Below are positions 45,589-59,639 of a stretch of DNA of 64,000 nt, in pieces. The notes under the pieces are model-generated. The model was given only the letters and a program-made list of their open reading frames with translations. It was not told the origin of the DNA and ran no database searches. Made by a program: the position numbers and the translations under genes. How positions within the stretch are numbered: the stretch's first letter is position 1; the number at the start of each line of letters is the position of its first letter. The DNA comes from Apteryx mantelli (lineage: Eukaryota > Chordata > Aves > Apterygiformes > Apterygidae), in NCBI RefSeq assembly GCF_036417845.1, contig NC_089978.1:161569962-161633961 (forward strand), read 5' to 3'.

Positions 45589-48500
45589 GTAAGTAAAACA
45601 AGCTATCCAGCTTCATACATGCTCTGTTTAGAAATGTAACAAAGGAAAGGTTGTCTCCTAACTTAGCTGCCATTGTGAAGTGATGCAAGTAGACGTTGTT
45701 TAAATGGTACTTACAAAAAGTTCTGGTTTTGTCTGTCTTTCTTCAGCGCAAAAGACATGAGAACCCCCCATTCCGTTTTCTCCAAAAAAGGAAAAATAAT
45801 CCTCCAAGCGAAAAAACAAACAAAAAAAACTGTCTCAAGTAAAAATAGTAACAAAAAAGATGCAAGGAGTTTTGATGGATACAGATTTTCTTGGGGAAAA
45901 AACAGTTAAGATTTTTGGAAAAATAAATTGAAGATACTCTCTTCTTCTGGATCTGAGATAGAAAGCAACTCTGTAAAATATGTTTCCATTTTTTTTTCCC
46001 CTCTCAGTATGTAATAATGTAACAGATGTATTTCTTGTCTGTGTTAGACATCTAAAGAATATTAGGGATTATGATGAAGGGAAAAGTATTAAGGAAAGCT
46101 CTGAAGTTGTAAGGGAAACAAAATTACAGAAGACTTACTCCATAGGTAGCTGAAATCAGTGGAATGTGTGCTGTGAATGTGAAGTGCCAAAGGCAGGAAA
46201 AGTTTGTTTTATGGCAGGGAGCTGTACAGGTGTGTCAGGTTTTAACAGCTCTCTTGAGAATCATCCAGTCTTGCATTTACAGTTTGGACTGCCCCTGTTT
46301 TTTTTTTATTATTATTTTTGTGGCATAATATGTAATGAGATGTCCCTTGCTTTTTTTTTTTCCCTCTAAATAGAGATCAGGCTGAGTCACAGCCTTATTG
46401 GGAAAAGACTCATTAATGAGCAAGGTTGCATGCTTTCTCTGTTTTTGAAATAAACTCAAAGTTTGAAATGAGAATTTAACATCCCTGTAAGGATAGTTTG
46501 TCTCAAGTCTGACACACATTGATTCACTCCATGACTTTGTACAAAATATAAATATTTTCAGTTTTCAAATTATTTTCTGATGGAAGTTAGTGGAATAAGT
46601 CTTCCTTTATCCTTTGTATTTACAAAACTGTCAGTGTTAATGTGTACTATAACCGTAAGTTACAGTTCTTAATTTCACAGAAGACTTGAAGTCCTCTTAG
46701 CTTGACTTTGCTCTGGAGTGCAAGTATGTAATTCAGCACAAAAGTAATACTGTAAGTTACATAATACTATGGTTAATATTGCTGTTGTCTCTTGGAAATC
46801 AAAATCAAAACAGGAATGTTGCTTAGCAGTCTTCCCTGCAGTCTTCCCCACAGTCTTCCTGTAGAATTGGTTTGTTTCACAGACCTGGGAGCTGTCTAAA
46901 AACATCTTTTCCTGCCCTGCTTTTTGTTGAACAACAGCTGTTAAAGGCTTCATAAGAAGTTTTTCTGTTAATGTATGTAACTTTTTGAATTCGGATTCAA
47001 GTATGTGTAAAATGCAGAGATATAACAAGATTTTTATGGGACGTACTTTCAGTTTATCATAGGACTGACTTATAAATTTGAATAGTGAAAGCTGAATTTG
47101 AGCAATAACCACTATGGTAAACACTTAGATATGTTTGATAGTTTTATAAGCTGAACACTCTAGAGGTGTGCATACAGTTGAATATTCTGTTATTCAGTGT
47201 TTTAAGCCCATTGTGGTAGTTGGTTGTGGTTTCTGGCTTGATTAAAAAGCATTCTGAAAACTCTTGGTGGAATCATTATTTCCTTAATTAGTTAAGTTCA
47301 CTACACATTTTCCTGCCAAATTGTTGTTCTTTTTGTGGCATTACTTAAGGCTGAATGGAGCTCACCAAGGAACGTTTGAGACATTAAGCAGACTTTAAAA
47401 TTCTGTTCTAAACAAAATTCAAATGTTTTTTAAAATTGCATTTCCAAACTGTTACCTTTCTTAATGGGAAAATCCTTAATTGTATGTGACCAGAGTCACC
47501 TTTTTAAAGGCAACATTTGCATACAATACTTGATACTGAAGGTTTCCTTTCCTTGGAGAAGGAGGAGGGCAGATTCAAGAACAGAAGTGCATAGAAGAAA
47601 ACACGTATCTAGCAACAGATGGTGTGCTACAGCTCTAAAGCTTCAAAAGGCTTACCTACAGTTATTAAGTATTTAACTTTAACTCTGGCTTTACTTGAAG
47701 CTGGCCTTCAGTAATATGACGACAGCCCAGTGTGCACATTTTAATGTATAGAAAGAGTTCAGATGGGATCTTGATTTGTTTTTCTTGATTGTGTCCGTGT
47801 TCCTCCCCTGTCCTCCACTACCTCTTTTTACATTCAGAATGACACAGTGTCTAGGCTAGAAAACTGGATGTGAACTAGAGAACAGAGCAAATGAGAATAG
47901 ATAAGAAGTCAAACTGGCAAAAATTAAATAAAGACAATGAGCATTTTAAGTGGGTAGGAATTTTTTTAACAATCACTTAACTGCATCTGTTCAATATTCT
48001 CAGTGTCTGTTAAATATTCATCATCCTCCTTTCATCTTTCAGTTAAGGTCAAAATAAAACTCCTTTAACTTCTGTGCAAGAATGCAAGTACAAGATGAAC
48101 AATAGCAATCCAAGTTTTTTCTCTACCTCACCACACAGCTTCAGCCATGACCTTACATGATAGGCACAACCTTGCAGTAACTGTAATTGTATTATAATGT
48201 AGGCACAACTGAGCTTAGCACTGTTCTAGGTTTGTTACTGGTAGGGAAAAGACGCTCTGAGTACAACAGTGACATGCTATAAAATACGGAAGATAGTAAG
48301 GTCAGAATTATGGCTTGATTATAAAAGTTGGATAAATCGGACAGCAAAACTTGTATTTGTCTGTGCTGGCATAACATGGCTATCAAATCTGATTTATTAG
48401 GCTGTAAGCTAACTATCTCAGCAGTGAGTTTCTAATACTGAACTCCTGGAGAGAAAAGTAGGTTATCTCCTCTAGAAGGCAGAAAGAGAGGCCAGGCGAT

Positions 48501-51500
48501 CAGGCTTGATGAGGAAATCTATGTGGACAAAGCTACAGGACTTGACAAGCTTGTATTTTGTTATCATACTATGGTGTACTAATGTGAGCTGCTGCTCGTC
48601 CTGGGTGTGACTTTCTAATGATGTATGTATCTGCATTGGCCTATATGGTGTGTGCTGTGGATTGAAATCAGTTAACAGCCTATGTTGTACTGTTAACATC
48701 TACTCAAACCAAATCAGATCTAGCTGGTGCCATTCCTTCTTAGCTGGTGGCTAGCTAATAAAAATATGCATTCTGAAAGCCTATTTTCAGTTCCTGTGTG
48801 TAAACAGTATAGGAATAGACAACCAGAAAAAAATTTGTTCTAGATTAGCAGCTGAAATTAAGCTGGTGGGGTTGCTTCAGAGAAGGTTAGCCAGCTCTTA
48901 GAAATCTCAAATATTTGTATGAGCTAGCCAAGGAGTTCTTGACAGGGTTTTATCGGAAAAGACCGAGTCTTCAAAACGGGAAGACTTGTCAGGTATGTAG
49001 CATGTTTGACAAAAAACAGTTGGTTCTTTATATCCATGATGGAATTCTGTGTCAACTCCGGAAAATGAGTATCTAGTAACTTGACTGGGCAGGTCCCCTC
49101 GGAGAGGGGAGTTAGGCTTAGGGTCCTCACCTGGATGTGGTATAGTAGGCACTTCAGCTCAAGCCTCACATATCTTAATGCAAAAAAGGAAAGCTTCCAA
49201 AATCCCAGATGTGCCATATGGGAAAAGTTTGAGTCACTTTCTGCTCAGTTTAAAAATGAGTAAAAAGGTTTAGCTTTATTTTTCCATTATCTTACCTTGA
49301 CAAGCCTTAATTCTGCTTCTGAAGTAGCAGCACATTTGGGCTGCTACTGAACTTATAAAGGCAAGGAAATCACAGCATTGTTTGTGGCCTGGAAACTTCT
49401 GTCAATGTTGATGTCCCCATTAACAGTGACCTTCCATAACTGGAAAGAGCTACAGCACCAGTATTGTTTGCCTGGGTGATAATAACAGAGAAAGTAAATC
49501 TGTCTGAGGTAGCCAGGAAGGGTGGCTTTTTTAATTGGATGAAGACGGCATTGAGTTTAAAGAACAGGAAAAAACAGCCAAATGTAAGGTTATTACTTAT
49601 AAGCCATATTCTTACCTGAAATGATAGGGTCTTCATGATTTACATACTTCCTTTTCAACTCCTTATCTTTTGTCTGTTTCACCTCTGGTAGTACTTGTAA
49701 CATTTGTTTTCTACACCCTCTTTGCATTACAAAACATAAAGGAAGTGGTTATAATCTCTTTCTGACAGCTCTTCCCCCATTTTCATAAGAAAGCTGTGTC
49801 CAAATTACTGTCTTGAGTCAGTTCCTTGATACAAATCTCTAAAGTTTGAATGTCTTTGTTTCTTGATTTATTGCACAGCTTCAGCTTGAACATAATAGAT
49901 CTAAAATTCAAGGCCGCCTTTAGTGGGTAAAAATTGCCAGAACAGTCTCTTCCCCCCTATTACTGAATATATTAAAGGTGTTGAAATAGATGATGGTAAA
50001 TCATATCAAATGTATTATGGGACCCTATTGTTTCTCTCCACATCATGAGTTTAATTAGAAGATTCCTTAAGGCTGTGGACTGTACCAAACTTGAACTTTG
50101 CAAAGATGGAAGCACTAAAGCATGTTGATGGAGCAAGATGGTGTCACACTCTGAATCTCAAACTAATTAGCTAGCGCTGTTGCTGGTTCACCCATAGTGT
50201 CCTTCATTGAGCTGAGCTCGTTCCCTTTGCCTCTGTTCTTCACAACCCTTATCCCATCTTCTGTAAACTGGAAGAGGTTCTCAACAATGATAATATCAGA
50301 GCTGTTAGACTATGCAGTACATAGAGGAAAACTGTAGAATGGAAAGACTAACTCCCAGTAAGTAAACAAAAGAGTTTAAACTGATATTGCTTCATGCTTC
50401 CTTATATTCCCAAATAGGTTCCTTTACACGTTCATGATCAAGTACTCAAAGCACTTCTATTAGCATTCCTGTGTCAGAACCTCTAGGAGAATGTATCTTT
50501 TCAAGTGAAACTAGCTGACTTTTGAGGCCTTTGCTCTTTGTTTTGCAACCACAGATATAAAAGTAAACTATAGTGCATGATGGTGAATTTATAGATATAG
50601 AACCTGAGCACACCCATATAGATACAGATCTACAAAGTGCAGGTTCTTTATAACATTGTAAAATTTAAATCGTGATTGTGGCAGTAGTTAAAGCAGTGTT
50701 CTGTGCCAAATGCTATGCAAATTTAACATTAAATGTTTTATTAGTAATTGGGGGAGACAGGGAGACAGAGGTGTTTTCAGAATGCCTAGAATGTGGAGCC
50801 ATATAACTTCTACTTGGTTTCATTTTTTGTACTCCAGAATCTGTGTTATTTGCATAACCAGATAATGAAAATGTAAACTTTGTGAATATACAGTACATAT
50901 AAATGTTGTCCTGACTTTCAGAGAAAGCTAAAGCTTGAACTAATATTTGACACATACTTGGGCTTACTGTCTTAGTACCTTGGATGCTTAACTCTGAAAC
51001 CTGATAGTAGCATAAAACAATTATTTTATTCTTTTAATATTGCTCCCGTTAGCAGAAACGGTTACCCAACATCTTATTCAGCTGTTCCAAGTTGCATCTC
51101 TTTGGTCCTGGAATCTCCTCTTATCTCTGACTTGCCAAAAACAAAGTCTCTCTTCAGTTTTTCTACAACACTGTTTTGCATGGTCAGTGAAAATACATGA
51201 AATGTAAAATGCATAATTTTGCCTTCCAGGAGATAGAGGCTTGTGTGTTAAGGGAAGCTTCTGAATAACTTGCAGAGCCACAGAAACTTTGAGTTGGTGC
51301 AAAAATTCAGGTCTGGTTTATCATTGATTACTTACTAACATTCCCTTCACCTATGTGAAATTGAGTAGGGCCTACTATGAATCTTCTTGTTTATAGCAAA
51401 GTAGAAGGCATCAGTAAAACTAAGTTTGATGAATAGAGAGCAATACAAATGAGGTGAAGCATAGCAGACCTATATGAGCTGTTGAGGAAAAATAGGGTAT

Positions 51501-51582
51501 TTATGAATACATTTTCATATAAGCATTGTTCCTGGCACTGCCATTGATTTCACTAACCATTCTGCCCACTGAACAGCTGCAG

Positions 51583-51664
51583 AAGTAGAATTAAACAAAT
51601 TAACAAGTAGACAAATTAACAAGTAGACAAAGTAACAAATTAAACAAGTAGAATTAAGCAAATT
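51583..51664 (+). repeat. Degenerate short tandem repeat (AAATTAACAAGTAGAC-type)
   Basis: Units of about 16 bases (AAATTAACAAGTAGAC) repeat with variants (AAAGTAACAAATT, AAACAAGTAGAATT) across 82 bases. At least four partial copies are visible. Confidence 0.8.
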
Positions 51665-53017
51665 TTAAAAATACCAGTCTCTTGAACTCCCCAGAGCGAA
51701 TTTAATTAAAACTGAGGTTTGAAAAATGATGAAAAACATGAGTGAGAAAACAAAATGAACTAAAGAGACATAAGTCAATGCAGCAGAAGGAAAGCATGAC
51801 CTGCTGCCACTCCCCATTATTCAGGAGAAAGGGGAGCATCATGTGCTCTACCACATAATCTTCGATGAGGCTGAAGACATTGTTGCTGCCAGTTCACCCA
51901 CGCTAAACCAGTAAACAGTCGCTCACTATTACAGCTATCGCTTTCCTTTCCTGACCCTTAAAAGAAGGTGGGGAGGACTCATTTGATTTTTGTGGCCAGT
52001 TCTTTAAAAAGCTTGACTTTTTTTTGTTTGTTTGTTTAACAAGTGTAGCAAGAATTTTGTAAATCAGCCCTATTCAGATTATTCCCCGGGGGCTAATATC
52101 ACTGTTTGTCAAGATGGATGTATGCGCATGCCTTGAAACATTCTTAGAAGCAGGTCCTGTGTTCATTGATCATGAGGAATATAGTGAAGGTGATGTAGAA
52201 ACAAGAGCATCTACTGAGTTGTACGCTCTCATTTCTGTTGTCAATGGATTTTTCTGGCAATTCTGTTAATGTGCTCTGTTACTGAGGAAGATGGAAAGTG
52301 GGAGCTACATGTATTTCCAAGTCAAATTGGCAGCAGTTCTTTTTTCTTGCCTTACATTAAACTTGAATGCTGAGAAACATGCCTCTCTATGTACTTACAG
52401 TGCTGTGGTGTAACTCAAAAATAAAAGTGCAGAAAATGAGAGATTAGGTTTCTACTATACTTCTGTAATGAACTTCTTGTTCACCTTTCATTTGCAACTT
52501 CTCCAGCACTGAATCACCAGTATCTAAATTAAGTGCTATATTCAATAAAGCAGTGTTTACTTGGTTTTGAATACTTCCGGGATGGAAACTATATTCTCTT
52601 GTTCCTGCTGTAATCCAAAGGCATGTTTAAGTAAAGAGAATAATTTGCCAAAGGGGAACAAGCAAAGGAATTTTTTTTTAATGCTCTTTGTTGTTTAAAA
52701 GCTACAGCAAGTTCAACTGACACAGTGTAGCCTGAGCTTAGTAGTCTATGAATTGGAAAAAGTGGATATAGGTCAGGTATACTTCATAAACATCTGCTTC
52801 AAAGACACAGAGAACAGAGGGAAAAGGACCTCTTGTGCAGACATCACAGGGCCAAAGAGCAAGATCAAAGTGCCCTATTTTTCAGTAGCATCTAGCATCC
52901 TCGACTCAGGTTGAGTCAGGAAAAGAACTGGAATTAAAGAGGGGTTTTTGGTTTTGTTTGTTTGTTTTGCCCAAAGCCACACAATAGGTCAGTGGTTGAG
53001 CAAGGAAAAAAAACCCA

Positions 53018-53040
53018 AATATCCTGTGTCTCAGGATATT
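53018..53040. repeat. Perfect 9-bp hairpin
   Basis: AATATCCTG and CAGGATATT are exact inverted copies around a five-base TGTCT loop, in RIC8B intron 2. Confidence 0.85.
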
Positions 53041-56000
53041 GCTTTTTCTAAAGGAGCATATTACTTCTTAACATCAAGTGTTTGTTTATGCTATCAGGAT
53101 AAAGAACTAAAATGGATTAGTATCTTGCTTGTCAGTACAAGATGAAAAATGGCTATATGTAGGCTTTGTATGTGTTTTAACACACAGTAAAATTTTAAAA
53201 CGATGTAACGTTACTGACACTACAGCATGGACAAAATAATATGTATTGCTCTGTGTCCTAACCTTACTGTTAGCTTGGAAGCTGGGAATTTTTGAGTTTT
53301 AGAGAAGTAAATGTCTTTTACAATAAAAAAAAAAAAAATTTAAAGAGACTAAAAACTGTCTTGAATCTGTTCAAAATTATATGAATAACACTTATTGCTG
53401 TAGCCTGATTAATGAAAATCAAACTCCCTTCTGAATTTTCAAAAGATAGAACCCAAAACAGAAATATTAAATACACACAATTTAGGGGCTACCACTAAAA
53501 CCCTGAACCCTGAGAAGGGCTTGCTCCTTAATAGGAGGAAGTTTGTTTCCTTGCATCAAAACCTTTTTTATAGATAATTCTTGAACTAAAATCAGATGCT
53601 CTAACTTTTCCTAAGCCCTGATGGCACTTGAGATGAACTAGCAGTGTTTCACTGTCTTGATTTCAGCACTATTGCAAGTGGCAGTATTTCAACTGAATGC
53701 TGGTCCCTCTAAAATTGTTCTTGATGGCTCAGTTCCAGAGAACTTTGTAAGAAGTTTGTATGTGCTTTTCACTAATGTCTTAGATTTTAAGAACTGATGT
53801 CTTGCTCTAATGCCTATGAAGCTTAGTAACTTGTTCTTCAAAGGATGTAATGGCTTAGTTATTACCATGTCTGCTTTAAAATAGCCTAAACATTCATAAC
53901 ATGCATAAGACAATGTATAATTAATGCCTTTAAAAATAAACTCTTGTCTTGCTTAGTTATGAAAACTTTTATACAGTCAAGACTTCAGGAAGGCGCAGGA
54001 AAGAAAGCGCCTTACAAACATACAAACGTATTTTTAAATTGGAAGTGGACTGCTAAATTTCCTAAAACACTTGTGTTCTATTTAGTAGCTATCTTTAGCA
54101 TGGCTAATCATAGATAAGAATCTTCTGTTGCTGCATTTCACCAAGATTTGATACCATTAGATGATGGTGTTTATAATCTTTAATTAAATTGCAAGGATAG
54201 TCTTCAAACGTGTGGAGGGAGAGAGAGGTTTCCACCTCCTGTGGCAAGTCAGTAGGAGTTTAGTGCTGTTTAGAATCTCCCCCATGGTGCTGTTGACATT
54301 TTGCACTGATGCTTCCATAGCAGCAGGTAGATGCAACTGGGTGGGGGGGGGAAGTGTCTGAATTTTGGGGAGATTGGTTTCTTTGTAGTTAAGTGAACGT
54401 TCAGGTTCTTATCTGACTGAGATTACAGACCAAAGTACCAGATGTAATGTGAGTGTAGACCCTGTTGCTAACAAAATTAGGGAAATTTCTCTTAATTTCA
54501 ATGTATATCGATTGGATCAATGAGATGATCCTCGGTCTTTAAAGTCTGCCAAGAAACCTTCAGGGATTTTACAAAAGCACTGTTAATGAAAAGTCAGATA
54601 TGGTTTTATTTTGCATTTATTTACTGATAAGGCAGGCCGTCTGGTCCAATGTGTCTTTGAAGTGTTCATTCAAAATCTTGATTTGGGCAGAGTTGGTAAC
54701 TTCCTTCACTGTTAATATAGTGCTGCTACACGGTTTCTGCAGAGTGTGAGTCTAGTCGGGGAATCAGCTATTGAATTTAGGTAAATTATCATGGACCACC
54801 TTAAAGGGCCTGTTATCAATAAGGAAGACTGTAACTTGTAAGTCTAATAGAAATCTGCTGGAACAGGAGAAAGTGGCTTTTTCCCATCTGTAGTCCTCTG
54901 AATTGTCCATTCAGTTCTGTTATTTATGAAAATTTTGCAGACCTCATAGCTGTTGCTTCAGCTTGCAAAGCAAAGCTAATTGTAGAAAAACTTTTTTAAA
55001 AACATAAAGTTCTTGTCAGAAGTCTGAGCTGTGGCTGTGTAATTTGACTGTGAATCTAGCCTGGCAGTTTCTTGTTTCCTAGTGTTTTTAAAAACAGTTA
55101 AGATGTCACCCTCAAAACATTTAGTGCAAGTCTAACACATTATGCTAAAATCAGAGACTTGCCTACCTCTGTGGGAGCAGAGCTAGGTTAATGTTGAAGC
55201 ACTGTGAAAATTCCATACTTAAGTATCTTTTTCCAGGTACTTGTCTATGAAATTCACATGTTAAATACTGAAGTGCGAGCTCAGTTGGTTGAATGTTTTT
55301 TGTATACTGTAGCAATATCTATAATGGAATATGCTAATCGCTGTTTGTCATGTTGCTCATGTGATAGTAAGAAGTGGAGCTCACTCCTTGTTTTCCAACT
55401 CATCCTGGGTTCATCTGATCAGAGCTGTGGAGTTGTAGTCACGGTTTTGTTTGGATAGTGCTTTGGACGGGCTTCACCCCAGCACAAGCATGCTAGAAAT
55501 TGTGTTGTGAGTTCTTACTGTCTGACTTGTTTACAGGTTGTCTTTGAAACATTCTTAAAACCCCCTCCCCTATGCTGGAGCGTCTGTTCTAGATTTGCTT
55601 TAGACATAACTATTTTTTAATTTTTGTCTTTAGTTGCAAGTAACACAGTTTGCTTGGGTGTCCCAAGTGGAACTTTCATTTTGAACTTTGGGTCAGGGTG
55701 ATAGGTTGCTGTCCACTCTTTCTTTTTCAGTGGTGAAAAATGCAATTCCACAGACCATTCCCTAAGAGCTATTTTTTGTACTGTACTAGTATTCCTTTGC
55801 TTTTTTTTAACATATACTGCCTGAGACCATGATATAAATTTCAGGTCCTAAGCTGACTTCTGCACTAGGGCAATACAAATTAGCTGCTGCTCTGTTTCCT
55901 TGGTAACTTGCTCAGGTCAACGGTCAAGACATAAAGATGGGGGGTGGGAAGGGGAGTAACTATGTTCTGTGATGTACAATAAAGTTTTTATTCCTGCTTA

Positions 56001-57008
56001 TTTGGGAAATTCTTCATAAATATACTTGTGGCTCTGGTACCCGTGAGTAATACTGTTGTCCTGCTCTTACGGCAATAAAAGCCCTATGGAATCCTGCTGC
56101 ATCAAGCAAACTTTTCTGTCCTTTCTTTTCTCCTTCTTAACTGATTGTCTGATTGTTTCTATCTTTTTAAAAGGTAATTCAAATTAATAGTGCTGTTTCT
56201 ATTGTGTAATTAAGATGTTATTGTTCTGAGTGTTATATTTTCTTTTGCTGTGCTTATATCACTAATGCTTTCCATGAACAGCCGCATTGGTATAAAGTCC
56301 TAGTTAAGAATTTCCACTTCAACAGCACACTGTGTTGACAAGGCAGCAGTTTTACTGGTATGGTGGAACTGCTACAGCCCAAGTCTTGCAATGAGACTGC
56401 ATTATGTTTCTGACTTCTACCAGACTTTCTATGTCGGTCAGAGATCTTGCTTATGAGAATCGTACTTAGTATGGGAGAAGTCTGTATAACGGGTTGAAGT
56501 AGCAACACAAATGATAGCTGCTATTTAGCCTGGAATACTAATACTTCTACACTGAGCAGTTGTTGGATGGATTTCATTTTTAGCAGTTTCTTGACTGAAA
56601 CAACCTCTGTTTATAATTTTGTAGGTAAATGAGACTGTTCTACTTTGATATATTTTAAAACCTTTCAATTCTCTCTAGCCCTGCTGCTCTCACTACTCAA
56701 GTTCTTAGCTCTGATACTGAGAAAATTTTGTAACAGGCAACAGTGGGTAGGATATGTACTGCCATTTTGGCTTATTGCTTTTGCCAGTGATGATGTATTT
56801 GGACTGTACCCATAAGGAAAAATGCTTTTGATGATCTTTGGACATCTTCTGTAATAGTTTATATTTTGAAAAGCTAATCTAGAAAACCTAGTTTCTCAAA
56901 GTAAGTTATCTGAGCATTCATTAGTTATATTGAAGCTTAGCAAGAGTAGCTTCCTATTGACCAGAATTTTGATAAAACTGTTTCTGTTTTCTGTTTCTGT
57001 TTGCATAG

Positions 57009-57617
57009 AAACTATGTGAGGAAATACTAAACATCCTTGAAAAAGACACAAAAACTTCATGTCAAGTTGCCTGCCTGGAGGCCCTGCGGATTCTCTCCAG
57101 GGACAAGAAGGTTTTAGTGCCTGTAACCACAAAGAAGAACATGCAGATCCTTATGAGGCTAGCAAAGCTGGACACTGTGGAAGATTCTCTGGAAAGGGTG
57201 TCTGAATATTCTGTTATAGTAGAAGCTTTAAAATGCCTCTGTAACATAATTTTTAATAGTGCCATTGCACAGAAGCTCAGTTTGGAACTGAATCTTGCAG
57301 CTATGCTCTGCAATCTTCTGAAAAAATGCAAGGACCAACAGTTTGTTGATGACATTAAATGCTTTGATTTGCGTCTTCTCTTCCTCTTGTCACTTCTGCA
57401 CACAGATATTAGATCACAGTTGCGTCAGGAACTACAAGGAGTGCAAGTCTTGACTCAGGCTTTGGAAAGCTCCCTGTGTGTAAGATGGACAGAAGAATAT
57501 AAAGCAGCTGAAGACCATGACAGGGCTCCTTTATCTTTGCAAGAGACAGATTGTGCCATTGAGGCACTAAAGGCTCTTTTTAATGTAACACTTGACAGTT
57601 GGAATGTCCACAGCGAG
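57009..57617 (+). CDS. RIC8B: RIC8B coding exon 3: armadillo-like core
   Basis: The 609-base exon (203 codons, phase 0 at both ends) is the strongest evidence for RIC8B. It starts [20 protein letters not shown], includes [40 protein letters not shown] and [20 protein letters not shown], and ends [25 protein letters not shown]. Apart from conservative changes this follows human RIC8B, and it differs clearly from the RIC8A paralogue in the [20 protein letters not shown] region. The helical Leu/Ala-rich repeats form the armadillo/HEAT-like scaffold that holds nucleotide-free G-alpha. The acceptor is TTTGCATAG at 57000-57008 and the donor is GTAAGG from 57618. There are no internal stops or frameshifts. 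Confidence 0.97.
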
Positions 57618-58434
57618 GTAAGGTTTAGCTGAAGTGTTTTCTAGATTGGATTTGTTTAGTCTGCAAGAGCCGTAACCACCATGTAGATATACAAGAGGCG
57701 GTGATTGTCCATGACCCAGAGCAAGGGGCAAGGATTTTAATCCTTGATCTTTTTTGCTGCTGTAATTTTGATAGAAGATAGATTGGGATTTTCAGAACAG
57801 CAGCTGAGGTAGTCTTGAAATTTTGTATTAACATCATAGTTTCTCTATAGGTAAAATCCATCTGAAGAACTTTGCATCTGAATTCTGGTTGTGTGTGGAT
57901 GATTGTGGGCTTTCAAGAGGTGCTGAGTCTTTAAAGCTCATTACTTTGAATGCCAAAATAGGTTTTTATCCTATTACTACTTAGGCAAAAAAAATTAGTA
58001 CATTTATCTGTGTAGTGGGAGAATAGCTTGAATTATATAATACAAGCTAGAACCATACATTTTGAAATAAAAAATGAAAAATATAGTAGAATGTGTCTAA
58101 AAAGAGTATTTCATGAGAGTCAGAGACTTTCAAAAGAAAATAAATGTTATTTGCTAATAATTAGCTGGCTAGGAAAAACTTGTGTCTCAGATGGCTACAT
58201 CTCTGAAGATTTTTGCCTGTTGCAATAGAACAACGATTAGAACTAAGAAGTCTCCCATACTTCCTTTAGCTTTTCTGGGAATGATTATAAGCACATCCTC
58301 CCAGCCCCAGGTTTGGATTTAAACTTGGTCTTTTAAGATGACATTGGGTACAACCACCAAATACACTTTCATTGTTATCTGTTAAAAGATTTATTCATTT
58401 TTTTCATGACATAAGATCTGTCTCCTCCCCCTCT

Positions 58435-58454
58435 CCCCCCCCCCCCCCCCCCCC
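58435..58454 (+). repeat. Poly-C run (20 C)
   Basis: Uninterrupted C homopolymer preceded by CTCCTCCCCCTCT in RIC8B intron 3. Confidence 0.93.
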
Positions 58455-59639
58455 ACAAAACGTGCTTGCCGTGTGGTGCATCCCTAAAAGTTTAGAAGCA
58501 GAAACAATACTGATGACCTTTTTTTTCTGGAACCACCTAAGTCTCCAATACAGTAATAAAATTAGAGTAATAGCATCTTTCTTTTTAGTGCACATAATAT
58601 TGTCTCTGAAAGAGTGTTGTTACCTTTTCCCTGGGCATTGTAATTGTGATCCAGTGTATAAAACTATGTAGAAGTTTACAGTAGTTAAAATGGACAAATA
58701 ATTGTTCCATTTAGTGCATTGGACTGAACAGCAAATATGATATTAATCATGCGTTAAGCGAGCTTCAATAAGGAGTGTGAAACTTGAAAAGAGTTTAAAA
58801 CTCGTTCTTTACTAAAATGTCCCAAGAGCACTCTGAATAAGAAGTGAAATATCCAAAGTTAAGAGTAAGGTAGAAATCAGAGATCAGAGTAGCCAATATT
58901 TGAAATTTCAAGGAAATATGAAGAAATTGAGGGGCTTTTCTCTTACTTATATTTCTAGCCTAGAGCTATATTAAAAATATCTTCCCCAAAGGAAGAAAAT
59001 GTTCTTTGTATAGGCAAATGATTGCATTTGAGATAAGAAAAATGACCCAAACTCAAGTATATAATACAGCTGTATGAATGTCTGCCATTTAAGAGTTTTA
59101 AAAGAAGTACCTGTGATTAAATACTTCTGTGTGAAGGAAATAAATTCATGTATTAAGCTGGAAAATGAAGCTGTGTTAAATATTCACCTCTTGAGAAGTA
59201 CTCTCTTAGAATCCAAGTCTGTCCTGAACTTGTTACGCTCTTTTGATCTCTCAAGATTCCCAGTATTTTGTAAGTTCAGTTTACTTCAGAAAGAAGGATG
59301 AAATATGGCACATGGTTGTTGTGGAGGTACCTAATGAGACTTCATTTGGCAGTTCCCTCTGGAATAAGGGAGATTGTGTCCCACAGAACTTTTCCTCCCC
59401 AAAGAACCCAAACAAGTAGTTATCAGAGAAATTTCCCTCAGGTTTGAGGAAATTCTGGTGTTAGCAACCTTATTTATTTATTTTTAAGTTAGATGAGTGT
59501 TTAAGGTGTTCTGAGGCTGGAGAAGCTTATTTTCTGTTTTGAGATAAAGCCTCTATAGTTAGAAGTTCCTAAAGGCAAAAAAACATTAAAGAACTCTTTA
59601 TTAGTTGTAAACTGTTAAGGAGATGTTTGGTGACATTCT

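Larger units (their letters stand above)
45589..57008 (+). other. RIC8B: RIC8B intron 2
   Basis: This is the largest intron in the window at 11,420 bases and is AT-rich throughout. It contains a short tandem array at 51583-51664, a hairpin at 53018-53040, a nine-base G run near 54343-54351 and scattered A/T homopolymers. No interspersed repeat is confidently recognised. Open frames such as that complementary to 46675-47124 show no family similarity. The acceptor is TTTCTGTTTGCATAG. Confidence 0.78.

Noticed and set aside
46675..47124. 149-codon open frame on the - strand in RIC8B intron 2
   Set aside because: No family similarity and no promoter or splice context. Probably chance.
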